Source: Ovis canadensis
Taxonomy: Eukaryota > Chordata > Mammalia > Artiodactyla > Bovidae
Direction of reading: 5' to 3'
Length of the DNA stretch: 64,000 nt
Assembly: GCF_042477335.2 (NCBI RefSeq)
Contig: NC_091247.1
Span: forward strand, 7,276,501 to 7,340,500
Under the pieces are notes generated by a model. It ran no database searches, had not been told where the DNA came from, and saw only the letters and a program-made list of their open reading frames with translations. Below are positions 44,350 through 56,090 of this stretch, piece after piece (position 1 is the first letter of the stretch; each line of letters begins with the position of its first letter). The translations under genes and the position numbers were made by a program.

Positions 44350-45065
44350 TGCATGTACTCACCCATTCATTCAAATATATTGAGTACCTGTATATGCCAG
44401 GCCTTGTGCTAGGCACTGAGGATGTGGCATGAACAAGGCAGAGAAGCACCCTGCTTTTATGGAGCTTATGTGCTAATGGAGAGACAGACAATAAGTAAGT
44501 GAACCACTGAACGCTGAGATGAGTGTTGTGGGAAAATGAAACAGTGAAGAGCTGGCAGCATCACTTTAAATCTGGTGATCGGAGAGGGCGATACATGAGC
44601 TGAGATCTGAATAGATCAGCTGTATTAGTCAGTATAGGATAAGCTCTGCTGCGGTAACACATTAATCCCCCAATCTCAGCAGTTCAACACAACTTAGATT
44701 AATTTCTTGACCATGCAAAGGCCAGCCGAATGGGACAACTCTCCGGGATGCTTCCCCCCACACAGTGGCTCAGCAGCGATTCAAGAGTTGGATTATTCTG
44801 CAAGGGAAGGAATTCTCCTCACTTAACGCTCACAGCCCATTGGCCAGAATTAGCCCCATGACCCCGCCTAACTGCAAGGGGCCTGGGAAAGAGAAGTGAA
44901 GTGCCGATGGGTGACCCCTAGAAATCTCTACCACACTAGCTGGGTGAACAATGAGGGAAGAGCATTCCAGGCAGAGGGACTAAACACAGGAACTCATTGG
45001 CATGTTGGAACTGGAAGATGGCTCTCAAGAGGCAGAGGGCCACGGGCAGAGTGGCAGGAGGTGGG
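44350..45065 (+). repeat. Old mammalian repeat split by an LTR-like element
   Basis: TATATGCCAGGCCTTGTGCT, AGCTTATGTGCTAATGGAGA and, after 44,900, GGGAAGAGCATTCCAGGCAG belong to one ancient element. Between about 44,625 and 44,890 sits another (TATTAGTCAGTATAGGATAA to AACTGCAAGGGGCCTGGG). Confidence 0.45.
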
Positions 45066-45519
45066 ACCAGAGGAAGGCAGGGATGGGAGGATTCAGCTGT
45101 CACCCAAGAAGGGGCTTCTTGGAACACCTGGCACACAGCAAGCACTCAAGAAATGGGAGTGATTATTGGTGTTATAGAAAATTCCTGCCTTCCCCCAGGG
45201 CAATGGTGGGGAGGGGGTGGGGGGGACAGAAGGAGGGGATAAACCAGTATAACAACAGTCTGGGGCAGCTGTTCCAACCAGTTTGCCTGGTGATCCGGAG
45301 AGGCTGAGCTTTGTCCTTCTTTCCAATGGACGGAGGAGGGTGGGAGGGGTGTCCTAGGGCAATACACCAGTTTCCTGTGAGACATCCCCTCCCTGGAAGT
45401 TAGTAATATCAAATGAGAGAATGTGGACCAGCATGCAAGGACCAAGCACCAGAGGGCTTCCTGGGGCCACCTCCCCAAGAGGGGGGCCTGTCCAAAGGCG
45501 GGACTTGTCGTTCTAAGTT

Positions 45520-45715
45520 CAGCCACTGGAGCCACACCGACCTGGTTACACACGGGGCTTTGCCACTTTCTAGGTGACACTAGGCTCTTCGAGGCCCTTT
45601 TTCAAGTCTCCAAACCCTTGTCTGCACAGTGAGGATGCTTGTGAGCACCCACCTATGCTGTGAGCCTTCTACAGCCCCGCGCCTGCCATACAGCCAGCGC
45701 CCAATAAACCAGAGT
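45520..45715 (+). repeat. MIR, nearly complete
   Basis: GCTTTGCCACTTTCTAGGTG to GCCAGCGCCCAATAAACCAG. Confidence 0.75.
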
Positions 45716-46287
45716 TGCGATATCATCACTGGTCAGCTCCGCTCAGACAATACACGCCCTCTGCAAAACGCAGGACACTTTTTCTACTGACTCCTGTTGA
45801 ACAAAACTGATTACCTAAGAAGTAACAAGATGCACCTTTATCCAGAGAGACTCAGTCAAGATCTTTTCACTGCTGGGACTGCAGAAGGCGAGTTAAACTC
45901 TGGTGGATTTTTCTGGGTCTTTCCACAAATTGGCACGTGTGTCTTCAAAGAGGTTAACCTCCAGTGAGGTGTCTGGATACCTTCGAGGCCTGGCTACACC
46001 TGACAGTCAACAGTCACTCGGTGCAGGTTTAACGACTTCATTCAGGATGTAGGCTTGGTGATGGAATGAACAAAGGGATGGGTTCAGGGAGCGGGTTAAA
46101 GGAGAAATAGTGGGTGAGGGATGATCTGCTCACCCTCCCCCAGTCAACCCCTTCCCCACCCCCAACCCTTGGGTCTCTAACTCCTCCCCCACTCTGCCCC
46201 CGCCAACCCAATCATTTCCTGATGTTTCTTAAACACTCCCTAGAGCCTTTCTCACTTTCCTTCCCTGGCTCCCAGACACCCTCCAGG

Positions 46288-46288
<1 letters not shown>

Positions 46289-46318
<30 letters not shown>
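46289..46318 (+). repeat. (CA)15 microsatellite
   Basis: Uninterrupted CA units. Confidence 0.97.
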
Positions 46319-46322
<4 letters not shown>

Positions 46323-46532
46323 TCCCTCACCCCAGGGGGGAACGTGAGGGTCTCCTTTGACACCCACGTCAACCAGCCTGAGGAAGGTTGGAACCCTGAG
46401 GAATAAAGCTTCCCTTTGTTGGGACAAAGAATGGGCCGTCTAACTCAGATAAAGGACCCGGCCGAGAACAGAACATGTCCATTCGGGGAGGGGGCAGTCA
46501 GATCTCTGCGTGACTCACAGGCATTTTGGGGA

Positions 46533-46668
46533 TTGTGCTGATCAGTCCTGTCTGACTCTTTTGCGACCCATGGACTGCAGCACGCTAGGCTTCCCTATCC
46601 TTCACTGTCTCCGGGAGTTTGCTCAGACTCATGTCCACTGAGTCAGTGATGCCATCTAACCATCTGGA
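46533..46668 (-). repeat. BovB 3' end fragment
   Basis: CTGACTCTTTTGCGACCCAT to AGTCAGTGATGCCATCTAAC. Confidence 0.85.
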
Positions 46669-46794
46669 TGGATGGACAGTTCCAAACGCTTTAAGCCAAG
46701 CAAGAAGTCCAGGTAACCAGATTCTCAGGCCTGGATCCTCTCCTCTGCAGGTCCCCCCTTATGCAGGCCTCAGAAACTCAATCGAAGCTAACTG

Positions 46795-46990
46795 AAGCGA
46801 AAAAAAAGTCACTGGCTCAGGAACTGGAAAGTCCATCTTGTTTTAGCTCCAGGCACAGCTGGACCCAGAGGCTCACATGATGTCACCAGGGCTCACTCAC
46901 AGTCTCTTGGCATTTCCTGTCTCTTTTTGGCCTTTTCTTGGGTTTTCTCTGGGGCGTGAGCAAGAGTGCCACCAGCCAGGGCCAGCTCCA
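46795..46990 (+). repeat. Family A repeat, 5' half
   Basis: TCACTGGCTCAGGAACTGGA, AGCTCCAGGCACAGCTGGAC; its missing second half may be the segment at 48,630. Confidence 0.4.
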
Positions 46991-47745
46991 CCAGCACATG
47001 ACCAGTACAGTCACCACCAGGGTCCCACGTTCAAAAGACTCCAGGCCTGGGGTGTCACGCCCTGCTGTCCTGATGGGGCTTAACATTTATGCCGTCCTGA
47101 AAGCCATAATCATTTTGACTTTGAATCTGCGTTTTGCAAGTGAAATGTGATGAGACAATGAACCATGAGCTGAGGGCTTGAAATTTCAACTCCCTTGCCA
47201 TCCTGCCTCCTGGTACCTCCTTGCCTCCCTGGAAGAGGTTCTCTGCCCCTGACTCCCCTATCTCTGGCCCCTGGCCCTGCCTGGCATCCCCTCTCATGTG
47301 ACCACTGCTCCCCTTCACCCTGGGAACAGACAGGGAGGTTGGGGTCAGGCTACATGCCCAGCAGCGCCACAGGGCATGGTGACAGTGCTTGCTACCCTGG
47401 GTTGGAAGCACCAAGACCCATCTAGAAACCAACCAGAGACTGTGACTAGGAGGAGGCGAGCCTCTTACCTACCCTCTATCCAGGGACTGAAGTGTGTGTG
47501 TAGTGGGGGGGTGGGGGGGAGGTCATCCCTCTGCTGGAGGTTGAGATGAGTCATGTTGTGGGGGTGGTGCCTAGATCCAAGCTCTGATCAGAACTCAGCA
47601 CATCAGCCTGCTGGTTGGTGGAAGGAGTAATTCAGTAACTGTCAGGCCCAAGAGAGGCAGGAAACACACACGTCACGCATGGCCTGGTGGAGGGATGTCT
47701 GCGAGGTTCTGCAATATCCCCTCAGCCACTCCCCTGGCCTGGGGG
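46991..47745. other. Intergenic, nothing recognised
   Basis: No gene or clear repeat; short G-run at 47,500-47,520. Confidence 0.45.
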
Positions 47746-47760
47746 ATCCTCTCCTCCTAT

Positions 47761-47976
47761 GTGTGTGCGTGTGTGTTAGTTGCTCAGTCGTGTCCAACTC
47801 TGCAACCCCGGGGACTGTAGCCCATCAGGCTCCTCTGTCCACGGGATTCTCCAGGCAAGAATACTGGAGTGGGTAGCCATTCCCTTCTCCAGGGGATCTT
47901 CCCAACCCAGGGATCAAACTTGGGTCTCCTGCATTGCAGGCGGATTCTTTACCATCTGAGCCACCAAGGAAGCCCT
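47761..47976 (-). repeat. Bov-tA SINE
   Basis: TTAGTTGCTCAGTCGTGTCC to CCACCAAGGAAGCCC, with a TG-rich 3' end; flanks share an approximate CTCTCCTCC duplication. Confidence 0.85.
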
Positions 47977-48202
47977 CTCTCCTCCCATAACCTTCTTGAA
48001 TCTGGTTTGTATCTGTCTTTTCCGGCCATGTCAAGGTACCATCAAGGACTAGCCACAAAATACAAATTGTGTAACTTGTGTTACACGAATTAACTGCTCT
48101 AATATTTGCATTTTAAACTGGTATTGCACAGTATGAAGATGAATGGTAAAAATTCATGCTAATCACTTAACATTTTTATTCTTTCCTTACTTAGAATGAC
48201 AT

Positions 48203-48474
48203 GCTGCTGCTGCTAAGTCACTTCAGTCATGTCCAACTCTGTGCGACCCCATAGACAGCAGCCCACCAGGCTCTGCCGTCCCTGGGATTCTCCAGGCAAG
48301 AACACTGGAGTGGGTTGCCATTTCCTTCTCCAGTGCATGAAAGTGAAAAGTGAAAGTGAAGTCGCTCAGTCGTGTCTGACTCTGAGCGACCCCATGGACT
48401 GCAGCCCACCAGGCTCCTCCGTCCATGGGATTCTCAGGCAAGAGTACTGGAGTGGGGTGCCAGTGCCTTCCCCG
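48203..48474 (-). mobile_element. Bov-A2 SINE (dimeric)
   Basis: GCTGCTGCTGCTAAGTCACT opens it and two Bov-A units follow (CACCAGGCTC at two places). It is bounded by the 10-base duplication AGAATGACAT at 48193-48202 and 48475-48484. Confidence 0.9.
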
Positions 48475-48629
48475 AGAATGACATAGCAGATAGAAAAAAA
48501 AAAAAGCCACCACAACAAGTTGAGAGCCTGTGGAAGGAAGGAAAAGTGTTCTAGCTACTGCTAGTGGTACTTTTTCTTGCTTTTTGAGCAGGGGATCCTG
48601 CATATGTATTTTGCACTGGGCCCACAATT

Positions 48630-48905
48630 ACACCACTGGCCCTTCCATTAGCAGCCCCAGGATAACTTTTCCCCAGCTTAGCAACTTTGGCAGAAGGGGC
48701 ATCTTCCCATGGCTCCAACAGGAAGTACCAGGGATGCCACTCATTGGCGCAGTCTGGGTCAGGTGCTCATCCCTGAACCAATCACAGCTGATGGGGAGCC
48801 AGGAGCCCTCTGATTGGCCAGGTCTGGGCATGTGTCCATCTCTAAGATTAAGGGGATTGGTCAGCCCACTTCAGCCCCTTTCCATAGGTTCTCCATAGGG
48901 AAGAG
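48630..48905 (+). repeat. Family A repeat, 3' half
   Basis: CAGCTTAGCAACTTTGGCAG, CCCTGAACCAATCACAGCTG and CTCTGATTGGCCAGGTCTGG. Confidence 0.45.
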
Positions 48906-49076
48906 GGATTCTATTCCCAGAGGAATGATGGCTGCACAGCTACCAATCCCTGATATCCGTCCTCTCACCTGTCTTGCTTAGCGTGAAAAACAAAACCCCC
49001 AAAATATCAGCTGGGCAGAGTGCAATTTAGTTCTACTCTCCTGGCTCGTAACTGCCCAGTCTCCTTTGTGGAGCCC

Positions 49077-49195
49077 AAATGGCAACCCACTCCAGCATTC
49101 TTGCCTGGAGAATCCCCATGGACAGGAGCCTGGCGGGCTACAGTCCATGGGGTAGCAAAGAGTCGGACACGACTGAGCGACTAACACTTTCACTT
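49077..49195 (+). repeat. Bov-tA 3' half
   Basis: GGCAACCCACTCCAGCATTC to CGACTAACACTTTCACTTTC. Confidence 0.88.
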
Positions 49196-49666
49196 TCTCC
49201 TCTTCCTTGAAATGAGGGGAGGCTCTGGACTCAGACCTTGGCCCCCTTCTCTTTCCTGTCACATTCTCCCAGCGAAACTCATTCAGTCCCATCGACCTGC
49301 TGAAAACTCCATCTCCAGCTGGGACCTTTATCCCGAATGCAACCCAGAGGTCCCAGCCCTGTGTGACTTCTCTTCTTGGGGCACCGGGCATCTCAGAACC
49401 CAAACCCCTGAGAACCACCCCCAACACCTACTCCGTGGGTCTTTCCCATTCCATCAATGGCACCATCATTCAGTAAGCTGCACAGACCCAAAACATCAGA
49501 ATATCTGAACTCCTTTTCTCAGAAACCCAGATCCAGTCCATCAGCAAATTCTGGCAGCTTCCCTTCAGAGGAGACTCACAGCCCACCCTCTCTTCACCAC
49601 CATTGATTTTGCTCTGCTAGTCCAGCCACAGCATCGCTCCCCTGGATCGCTGCACTAACCTGCTAA
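49196..49666. other. Intergenic, nothing recognised
   Basis: No gene or clear repeat. Confidence 0.45.
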
Positions 49667-49678
49667 CTAGACTTCCTA

Positions 49679-49860
49679 GTTTTGTGGTTGCTGGTGTTGT
49701 TGTTTTTAAATATTTGTTCATTTGGTTGCAATGGGTCTTAGTCGCAGCCTGCAGGATCTTTAGTTCTGTCATGTGGTAGTTAGTTCCCTGACCAGGGGGC
49801 AAACCTGAGCCCCCTGCACTGGGAGCACAGAGTCTTAGCCTCGGGCCCACCAGGGAAGTC
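49679..49860 (-). mobile_element. CHR-type SINE
   Basis: Perfect 12-base duplication CTAGACTTCCTA at 49667-49678 and 49861-49872; body ends CCACCAGGGAAGTC. Confidence 0.9.
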
Positions 49861-50159
49861 CTAGACTTCCTATTTCGCTCTCAGCCTCCTATTGTCCACT
49901 TTCCTTCTCTCCATTCTCTGATATTTGATGATATTTAAAACAGACCATATCCCTCCCCAACTCAAAACTTCCCAGTAGTATAAATGTTTAAAACCAGTTG
50001 GAAGGTGGAGGGCAGGGTTCATCTGTAGAAACTGCCCATCCCGGTGGTGTAAATACTCCCACCTCAGCGATTCCAAGCTGCCAGTGTGATGTCACTGAAC
50101 GTCACAGAGTGGGGACGAGATGTTCACAACCAGCTTGCGAAAGCCAGCTGGAGGAATCC

Positions 50160-50790
50160 AGCACATTCTCCTGCTGGCCCACTCAGATCAAAGCACAGAG
50201 TCCTTCTATGGCCCAGCTGGCTCCGTGCTGCCCAGCCTGGCTGCCTTTCCACTCATGCCCTTGCCTCCCGTCACTCACTGCCCTCCCGCCTCTACCTTGC
50301 CCTCCGACCTGCCAAGGCTGTTCCCACCTCAGGGGCTTAGCAGGTGCTCTGCGAGCATGTTCTCACGGCTCTCTCCATGGCCCACTCTCACTCCCACGTG
50401 ACCCTGACTACCTCTCTAAGGTAATACCCCACTGTTGCATTCTCCCTGATTTTTCCATAACCTGTATCACTGCCTGATGTGGGTTTTTTTTTTTTTTCCG
50501 TTTTTTCTTTTTTAATTTGGTTGTGCCGGGTCTTAGTTTTGGCACATGGGATCTAGTTCCCTGACCAGGGATCAAACCCAGGCCCCCTGCACTGGGAGCT
50601 CAGAGTCTTAGGCACTGGACCACCAGGGCAGTCCCACTGCCGGATGTTTTATGGTAGGTTTATGTGTCCATTCATCCCTCTTCCTCACTAGGGCAGGAAG
50701 TCATCCTCCCCTTCTCTGTCCCCAGCTCCTGGGGAGAACAGTGTACCACACATAGTAGGTGCTCAGTAAACTTCTGTTGGCTGAATGGAT
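50160..50790 (+). repeat. L2 split by a CHR SINE
   Basis: Internal L2 text (CAAGGCTGTTCCCACCTCAG) to ACATAGTAGGTGCTCAGTAA, interrupted at 50481-50634. Confidence 0.65.
50481..50634 (-). mobile_element. CHR-type SINE in L2
   Basis: Flanked by CACTGCC[T/G]GATGT at 50468-50480 and 50635-50647, 13 bases with one mismatch; a T-run marks its 3' tail. Confidence 0.88.
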
Positions 50791-51327
50791 CCACTTCTCT
50801 GGGTCAGCCAGGCACTGGGAAGATGGTATGAATAAGTGCTGGCTCCCGTCAGCGAAGCAGAGGAGACCCACGGGGGAGGCCTCCGATGCAGAGAAAAGGC
50901 CAGCTAGGAGGCCTGTTTCCAGCAGAGCCCTGACCGCCGGGATGGACACTTTGACCTTTCCCTCGTATGTCAGGTGGCATCTGTCTGTTATCCAAAGCAG
51001 GGCTTCTCCTGTTCCATCTCTTTCCTTGCTGCTCTGCCCCTCCACCCCTGGGGATCTCCCACAAACAGCCTACCTACCCAAAGCCAAGTTCACATGGTCT
51101 GCCCTGCCTCCATCCAGGATGCTGCCTTGTGACTCTCTGAATGAATCACAGAACCATAGAACTTCAGAGCTAGGGACCCTGGGAAGTTGTCCTGCCAGCC
51201 TGACCCTCCATGGGCCCCAGGGCTCCTGCTTTGGGCCCTGGGAGGGTCAACTTGACACCTGGGACCCCATCCACCCCATGCTTTCCAGCTTTTCCTAGAA
51301 CAACTTCAAGAAGCTTCATTCATTCTT
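50791..51327. other. Intergenic, nothing recognised
   Basis: The frame at 50,759-51,298 starts in an L2 end and shows no domain. Confidence 0.45.
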
Positions 51328-51552
51328 TCACTCTGGTGGCTCAGGCAGTAAAGAATCTGCCTGCAGTGCAGAAGAAGCAGGAGATCCAGGTGGATCCCTG
51401 GGTTGGGAAGATCCCCTGGAGAAAGGAATGCCAACCCACTCCAGTATTCATTCCTGGAGAAGTCCGTGGACAGAGGAATCTGGTGGGCTACAGTCCATGG
51501 GGTCACAAAGAGTCAGACACAACTAAGTGACTAACACTTTCACACTTTTCAC
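51328..51552 (+). repeat. Bov-tA SINE
   Basis: CTGGTGGCTCAGGCAGTAAA to AAGTGACTAACACTTTCAC. Confidence 0.88.
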
Positions 51553-51559
51553 TCAGCAA

Positions 51560-52200
51560 AGAATTACTGGGCAAGTACCTACTCTGGTAGGACCCTGATT
51601 CTGGGAAGGATTGAGGACTGGAGGAGAAGGGGGTAACAGAGAATGAGATGATTGGATAGCATCACCAACTCAATGGACATGAGGTTGAGCAAACTCCGGG
51701 AGATAGTGAAGGACAGGGAAGCCTGGCATGCTGCAGTCCATGGAGTGGCAAAGAATCAGATACGACTTAGTGACTGAACGACAACCTACTTTGGGGCAGT
51801 CACTGTTCCGGGCATTGGAGATTCAGTGGTGACCACAATCGACCTGGTTCTTGCCCCCACCAAGCTTCCAATGTACAGAACAGAGGGCCCATGTCAGGAC
51901 AGAGAACAGCTGATGTGGTCAGGGCTCCCACTGCAACCTAGAGAAAGCAGGGACGGCCCCTGGGAGTTGGCGGCATCTGACCTGAGCCCTAAACAACCAG
52001 ACAGAGCCACTGTTCAGCCTGGTGTCCAGGCAGGCCAAGCAGAGGGAACAGCAGGTGCAAAGGCCCTGGGGCAGGAGTGAGCTTGGCATCTTAGAGGGCC
52101 AGGGAGGAAGCACAGGGAGTGGTAGGAGAATGGAAAGGGTCAGAGGGGTCAGATCGTAGTGTGAGCTTTCTGCTGGGAGTGAGAAGCCACTGGTGGAATA
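51560..52200 (+). repeat. Old mammalian repeat split by BovB fragment
   Basis: GGGCATTGGAGATTCAGTGG, CAGAGGGAACAGCAGGTGCA and AAGGCCCTGGGGCAGGAGTG belong to the same family as 44,350. Confidence 0.5.
51588..51783 (+). mobile_element. BovB 3' end fragment
   Basis: TTCTGGGAAGGATTGAGGAC to CTTAGTGACTGAACGACA, bounded by ACCTACT[C/T]TGG at 51577-51587 and 51784-51794. Confidence 0.85.
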
Positions 52201-52377
52201 CGATGGGACTCACCTGCGATCAGCTCAGTGTGGAAGCCGGGTTCAGAGGGCAGAGTGGAACCAAAGAGGGGGATACCAGAGGGGCCTGCCAAGAGCCGAC
52301 AGCCACTGACACCAAGGTGGCCACAGCGCAGGTCAGAGAGCAGTGGGCAGAGTTGGATTATAACTTGGATGGACCCA

Positions 52378-52593
52378 AGCTTCCCTGGTGGCTCCGATGG
52401 TGAAGAAACTGCCTGCAACATGGGAGACCCAGGTTCGATCCCTGGGTCAGGAAGATCCCCTGGAGAAGGGAATGGCTATCCACTCCAGTATTCTTGCCTG
52501 TAGGATCCCATGGACAGAGGACCCTGGTGGGCTGTATAGTCTATGAGGTCACAAAGAATTGGACACAACTGAGCAAGTAACGCTTTTACTTTC
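52378..52593 (+). mobile_element. Bov-tA SINE
   Basis: Full SINE with 15-base duplication ACTTGGATGGA[C/T]CCA at 52363-52377 and 52594-52608. Confidence 0.92.
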
Positions 52594-52894
52594 ACTTGGA
52601 TGGATCCAGTTGGACCTGCTCGTGGGATGGATTTGGGGAATGAAAGAAAGACAGGCTAATGTCTGGATTGGGGGTCAGATGGATGGTGCTGTCCACAGAG
52701 ATAGGCTGCGTGGGCCTGGAGGAGAAGCAGGAGCCACCAGCCACCAGCAGTTTCCAGGACTGTAGAGACTCCTCCTCTTGCCCAGCTGGAAGTGCCTCAT
52801 CCTGCTCACCAACACAGGACCCGTGTCAGACAAGCCCACTTCCCCTGTGATTCCGCAGGAGGAGCCAGAGACCTTGGGCCCACTGAAATCCTCC

Positions 52895-53390
52895 AAGCCC
52901 ATTTCATCATCCCTAAAATGTGAAAGTGATGCCAGTTTCCGGGCTCGCTGAGGGGGCTCCGTGAGGGCACATGTAAGCACATCTTGCAAGCTGACACGTG
53001 GCTGCCCGCCAGCACTGTCATTACCGGCCTTGCTATCTGCCTCTTCGTTGTCTTTGTGTGGACCAGCCCTGCCTCCCAGAAGGAAGGGTTCTGGGAGAAG
53101 GTGCCTCTCAGACAGGGCTGACCCTGGAGAGATGAGGATTGGGGGCTCTAAGGCCAACTGAGCACAGAACAAGGCAGCCAGGGCCACCCTGGGGCCTCAG
53201 TCCAGGAGAGGCTACTGGGGCGTGAGCTTTGACGGGAAAGAGAGACTCAGCGCCGCCCCCATCCAGCCAGTACCTTGATCTGCTTGATTTACTCCTCTGA
53301 GAAATGGGTACATAGTTGGCCCATAGTGAGGATGAGGTAAGAAGTGCTTTCAGGCACTTCACCCAGGGTCAGACACGCAGGCCGGGCTCA
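52895..53390 (+). repeat. Two MIR traces (52,895-52,990 and 53,265-53,390)
   Basis: CCATTTCATCATCCCTAAAA and TTACTCCTCTGAGAAATGGG mark two sense MIR cores with unique sequence between them. Confidence 0.5.
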
Positions 53391-53491
53391 GGAGCCGCCA
53401 GCTCCGAGGTCCCTCAGAGGACACCGGCAGGGGTTAGGGTGCACGTGGCTTCTGGGGCCTGGAGCAGCAGCGGCAGATGAGGACACGGTGT

Positions 53492-53521
53492 CGGGGCGGG
53501 GGGGGGGGGGGCGGGGGCGGT
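53492..53521 (+). repeat. G-rich low-complexity run
   Basis: More than ten consecutive Gs within GGGGCGGGG text; potential G-quadruplex and a likely assembly weak spot. Confidence 0.85.
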
Positions 53522-53849
53522 GCAGGAATGTGTATGGAGTTGGGTGGGAACAGCCCCTGAAGAAGACTGTTCAGCCAGGAGGACTCACCAGGCCAGTGTG
53601 ATCCAGGCTAGAGGTCAGGCCTAGGGTCAACAGTCAGCAGTGGGACCACCAGGCCCAAGCTACACTTCAGAGCCTCCCCGGGGGTTCCCGCTGCCAGGGG
53701 CCCTCGACCCACCTGCAGGGGAGCCTCCCTGCCACCCCCATCCTCTACATTCCCATCAGCCACCTTGTGTGTGGTGTATTGTCCTGAAACATCTGTGAGA
53801 AACTAAAGGCCATGATGGAGCCCAAGGGTTAGAACGTCCACGTGCCGTG

Positions 53850-54050
53850 TGTGTACACGCAGTCGTGGCCAGCTCTGTGACCCCCATGGACCCTAGCCCG
53901 CCAGGCTCCTCTGTCCATGGGATTCTCCAGGAAAGAACACTGGAGTGGGTTGCCATTCCCTTCTCTGGAGGATCTTTCCGACCCAGGGATTGAACCCAGG
54001 TCTCCTGCATTGCAGGTGGATTCTTTACCGCCGGAGCCACCAGGAAGCGC
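53850..54050 (-). repeat. Bov-tA SINE
   Basis: GCAGTCGTGGCCAGCTCTGT to GGAGCCACCAGGAAGCGCC. Confidence 0.85.
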
Positions 54051-54234
54051 CAGTATAGTCCCAGGCAAATAAGGAGGGGAAAGGGGCCAGCAGGCCAGGA
54101 AGTCCATGTAGAGGTCAGCGAAAATCCAGCTGCACAGGCCCAGGAGCAGCGGATGGAGACCAGCCCGGGACACCGCCCACCGCCTGGCGGGAGGCGATGC
54201 ATCCCCCCTACTTCTTTCTGTTCGTGGGGAGTCG

Positions 54235-54385
54235 ACTATGTGCCGGGCGCTGTGGACGTGACCCCAGCCTTGGGCTCTGGACTGCCATCCACACGCACAC
54301 GTAGAACTGAGAGGTTCAGAGGGGTGCAGACCCTTATTCAAGGTCACACAGGCAACCCTGGTCCCCAGGCCCTTCCCACCACCAG
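54235..54385 (-). repeat. MIR
   Basis: TATGTGCCGGGCGCTGTGG and TTCAAGGTCACACAGGCAAC. Confidence 0.6.
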
Positions 54386-55014
54386 ACGCCCTAGAGCCCT
54401 GGTGCTGTCCCCAGCATACCTGGCGTTGGGCACGGGGCCCTCAACGTCCCCTGCTCAGTGGAGGGTGCTGCCCTGAGGCTCTGCCCCTTTGCTGGGACTT
54501 GGGAAAGCAGCCTCCACAGTATTGAAAGCTGTAGGAAGAATGGAACCATTCAACCCGTTGGTCCCTTGGTGTGTGTAACTGAGACCACTGCCACCCCTAA
54601 TGCAGGTGACAGGCAGGGGAAAGCGCACTCGACTCTAGCATTAGTTTCTGTGCCTATCCTGTGTTTGCCGGCATCCTGCAGGTGCCAACCAGGGAGCCAC
54701 AGGCTCCCCTCCACTCCCGCCCACCCAAAGGCTCTGGGAAGAATCAGCCTGCAGGAGCTCTTGCCATTGGTCCCTGACGGGTCGCAGAGTCAGACACGAC
54801 TGAAGAGACTTAGTCCCGCAGCAGACTCCTCCCGGAAGCCTCCAGCCCACCTGCCCGCCTCCCTCTCAGAAAGACTCTGCTAGAACATACCGACTCCTGA
54901 CAAATCTGAGCAAGTCTTCCCGCCCCCTCTCTCCCACCTACCTCACTGTCAGAAGTACACCAGACTCCAGTGCTCTTTAGGGGGAAGGTTTTTTTAATTC
55001 TAAAAAATGACCTG
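54386..55014. other. Intergenic, nothing firm
   Basis: A 35-base Bov tail motif (CAGAGTCAGACACGACTGAA) lies at 54,783-54,815; otherwise nothing recognised. Confidence 0.5.
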
Positions 55015-55024
55015 TGGATATTAT

Positions 55025-55251
55025 GTGTGTGCGTGTGTGTGTGTGTGTGTGTGTGCTCAGTCATGTCCAACTCTTTGTGACCGCATGGACTGTAGTCTGT
55101 ACATGAGATTTTCCAGGCAAGAATACCGGAGTGGGTTGCCATATCCTACCCCAGGGGGGGATCTTCCCGACCCAGGGATTGAACCTGTGTCTCTTGCATC
55201 TCCTGCATTTGCAGACAGATTCTTTATCACCATCTGGGAAGCCCATGCCTT
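55025..55251 (-). mobile_element. Bov-tA SINE with (TG)n end
   Basis: Flanked by a perfect 10-base duplication TGGATATTAT at 55015-55024 and 55252-55261. Its 3' tail has become a TG microsatellite of about 16 units. Confidence 0.9.
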
Positions 55252-55577
55252 TGGATATTATAGAAATGCCTGTGGACACTATAGAAAGATTTAAAAATCA
55301 AATAGGAACAACAAAAAGCAAAGTTAAAAGTTCCCCATAATCATTTGCTTTTTCTTTTTGTGAGGTCAGTAATGATGTTTAACACCTTCATAACCATTTT
55401 TGGAGGCAGAAACAGTGGTGCAGAGCTTCCCCAAATCCTCACACCCCCACCACTCAGCAATAAGCACATTACTATCCAGAGAAACAGCCTTCTGGTCCTT
55501 TGTCCATGTACATGGACAAACAGAGACAGACTGATCAAAAATATAGATTTTTCACTTTTTTACAAAAAGAGGTTGTA

Positions 55578-55775
55578 CTTTCCTAACCGGTAAAGAATCT
55601 GCCTGCCACTGCAGGAGATGCAGTCTCAGTCCCCGGGTCAGGAAGATCCCCTGGAGATGGAAATGGCAACCCACTCCAGTATTCTTGCCTGGGAAATCCC
55701 ATGGACCTGGGCGGGGGCGGCTCCTGTCCATGGGGTCACAAAGAGTTGGACACGAGTTAGCAGCTAAACAGCAAA
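55578..55775 (+). repeat. Bov-tA SINE
   Basis: GGTAAAGAATCTGCCTGCCA to GGACACGAGTTAGCAGCTAA. Confidence 0.88.
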
Positions 55776-55984
55776 CAAGCAGATGTTTTAGCTACCTTCC
55801 CTGCTTCACAACAGGTCAGAAGCATCTTTCTAGAAAAAAACATGAAAAGGCATCATCTGATGGCCCATTGTACGGCTGCTCATCCGGCCTCTAACAATTC
55901 CCCACTGCCGGGCACCAGGATATGTCCAGTGTTCCATTAGGAGAAGTCCTGCTGGAACAGGCTCTCGGAGGAGTGGTGGAAGGT

Positions 55985-56090
55985 GAGGGGAGCTGTCTGT
56001 CTTGTTCACTGTAGCACCCCAGCACTCAGCACAGGTCTTGGAGCCAAGCGGGCTCTGGTGATGTTTGCTGGATGAATGAACCAACAGAAG
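55985..56090 (+). repeat. L2 3' end
   Basis: TGTCTTGTTCACTGTAGCAC to GATGTTTGCTGGATGAATGA. Confidence 0.7.
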
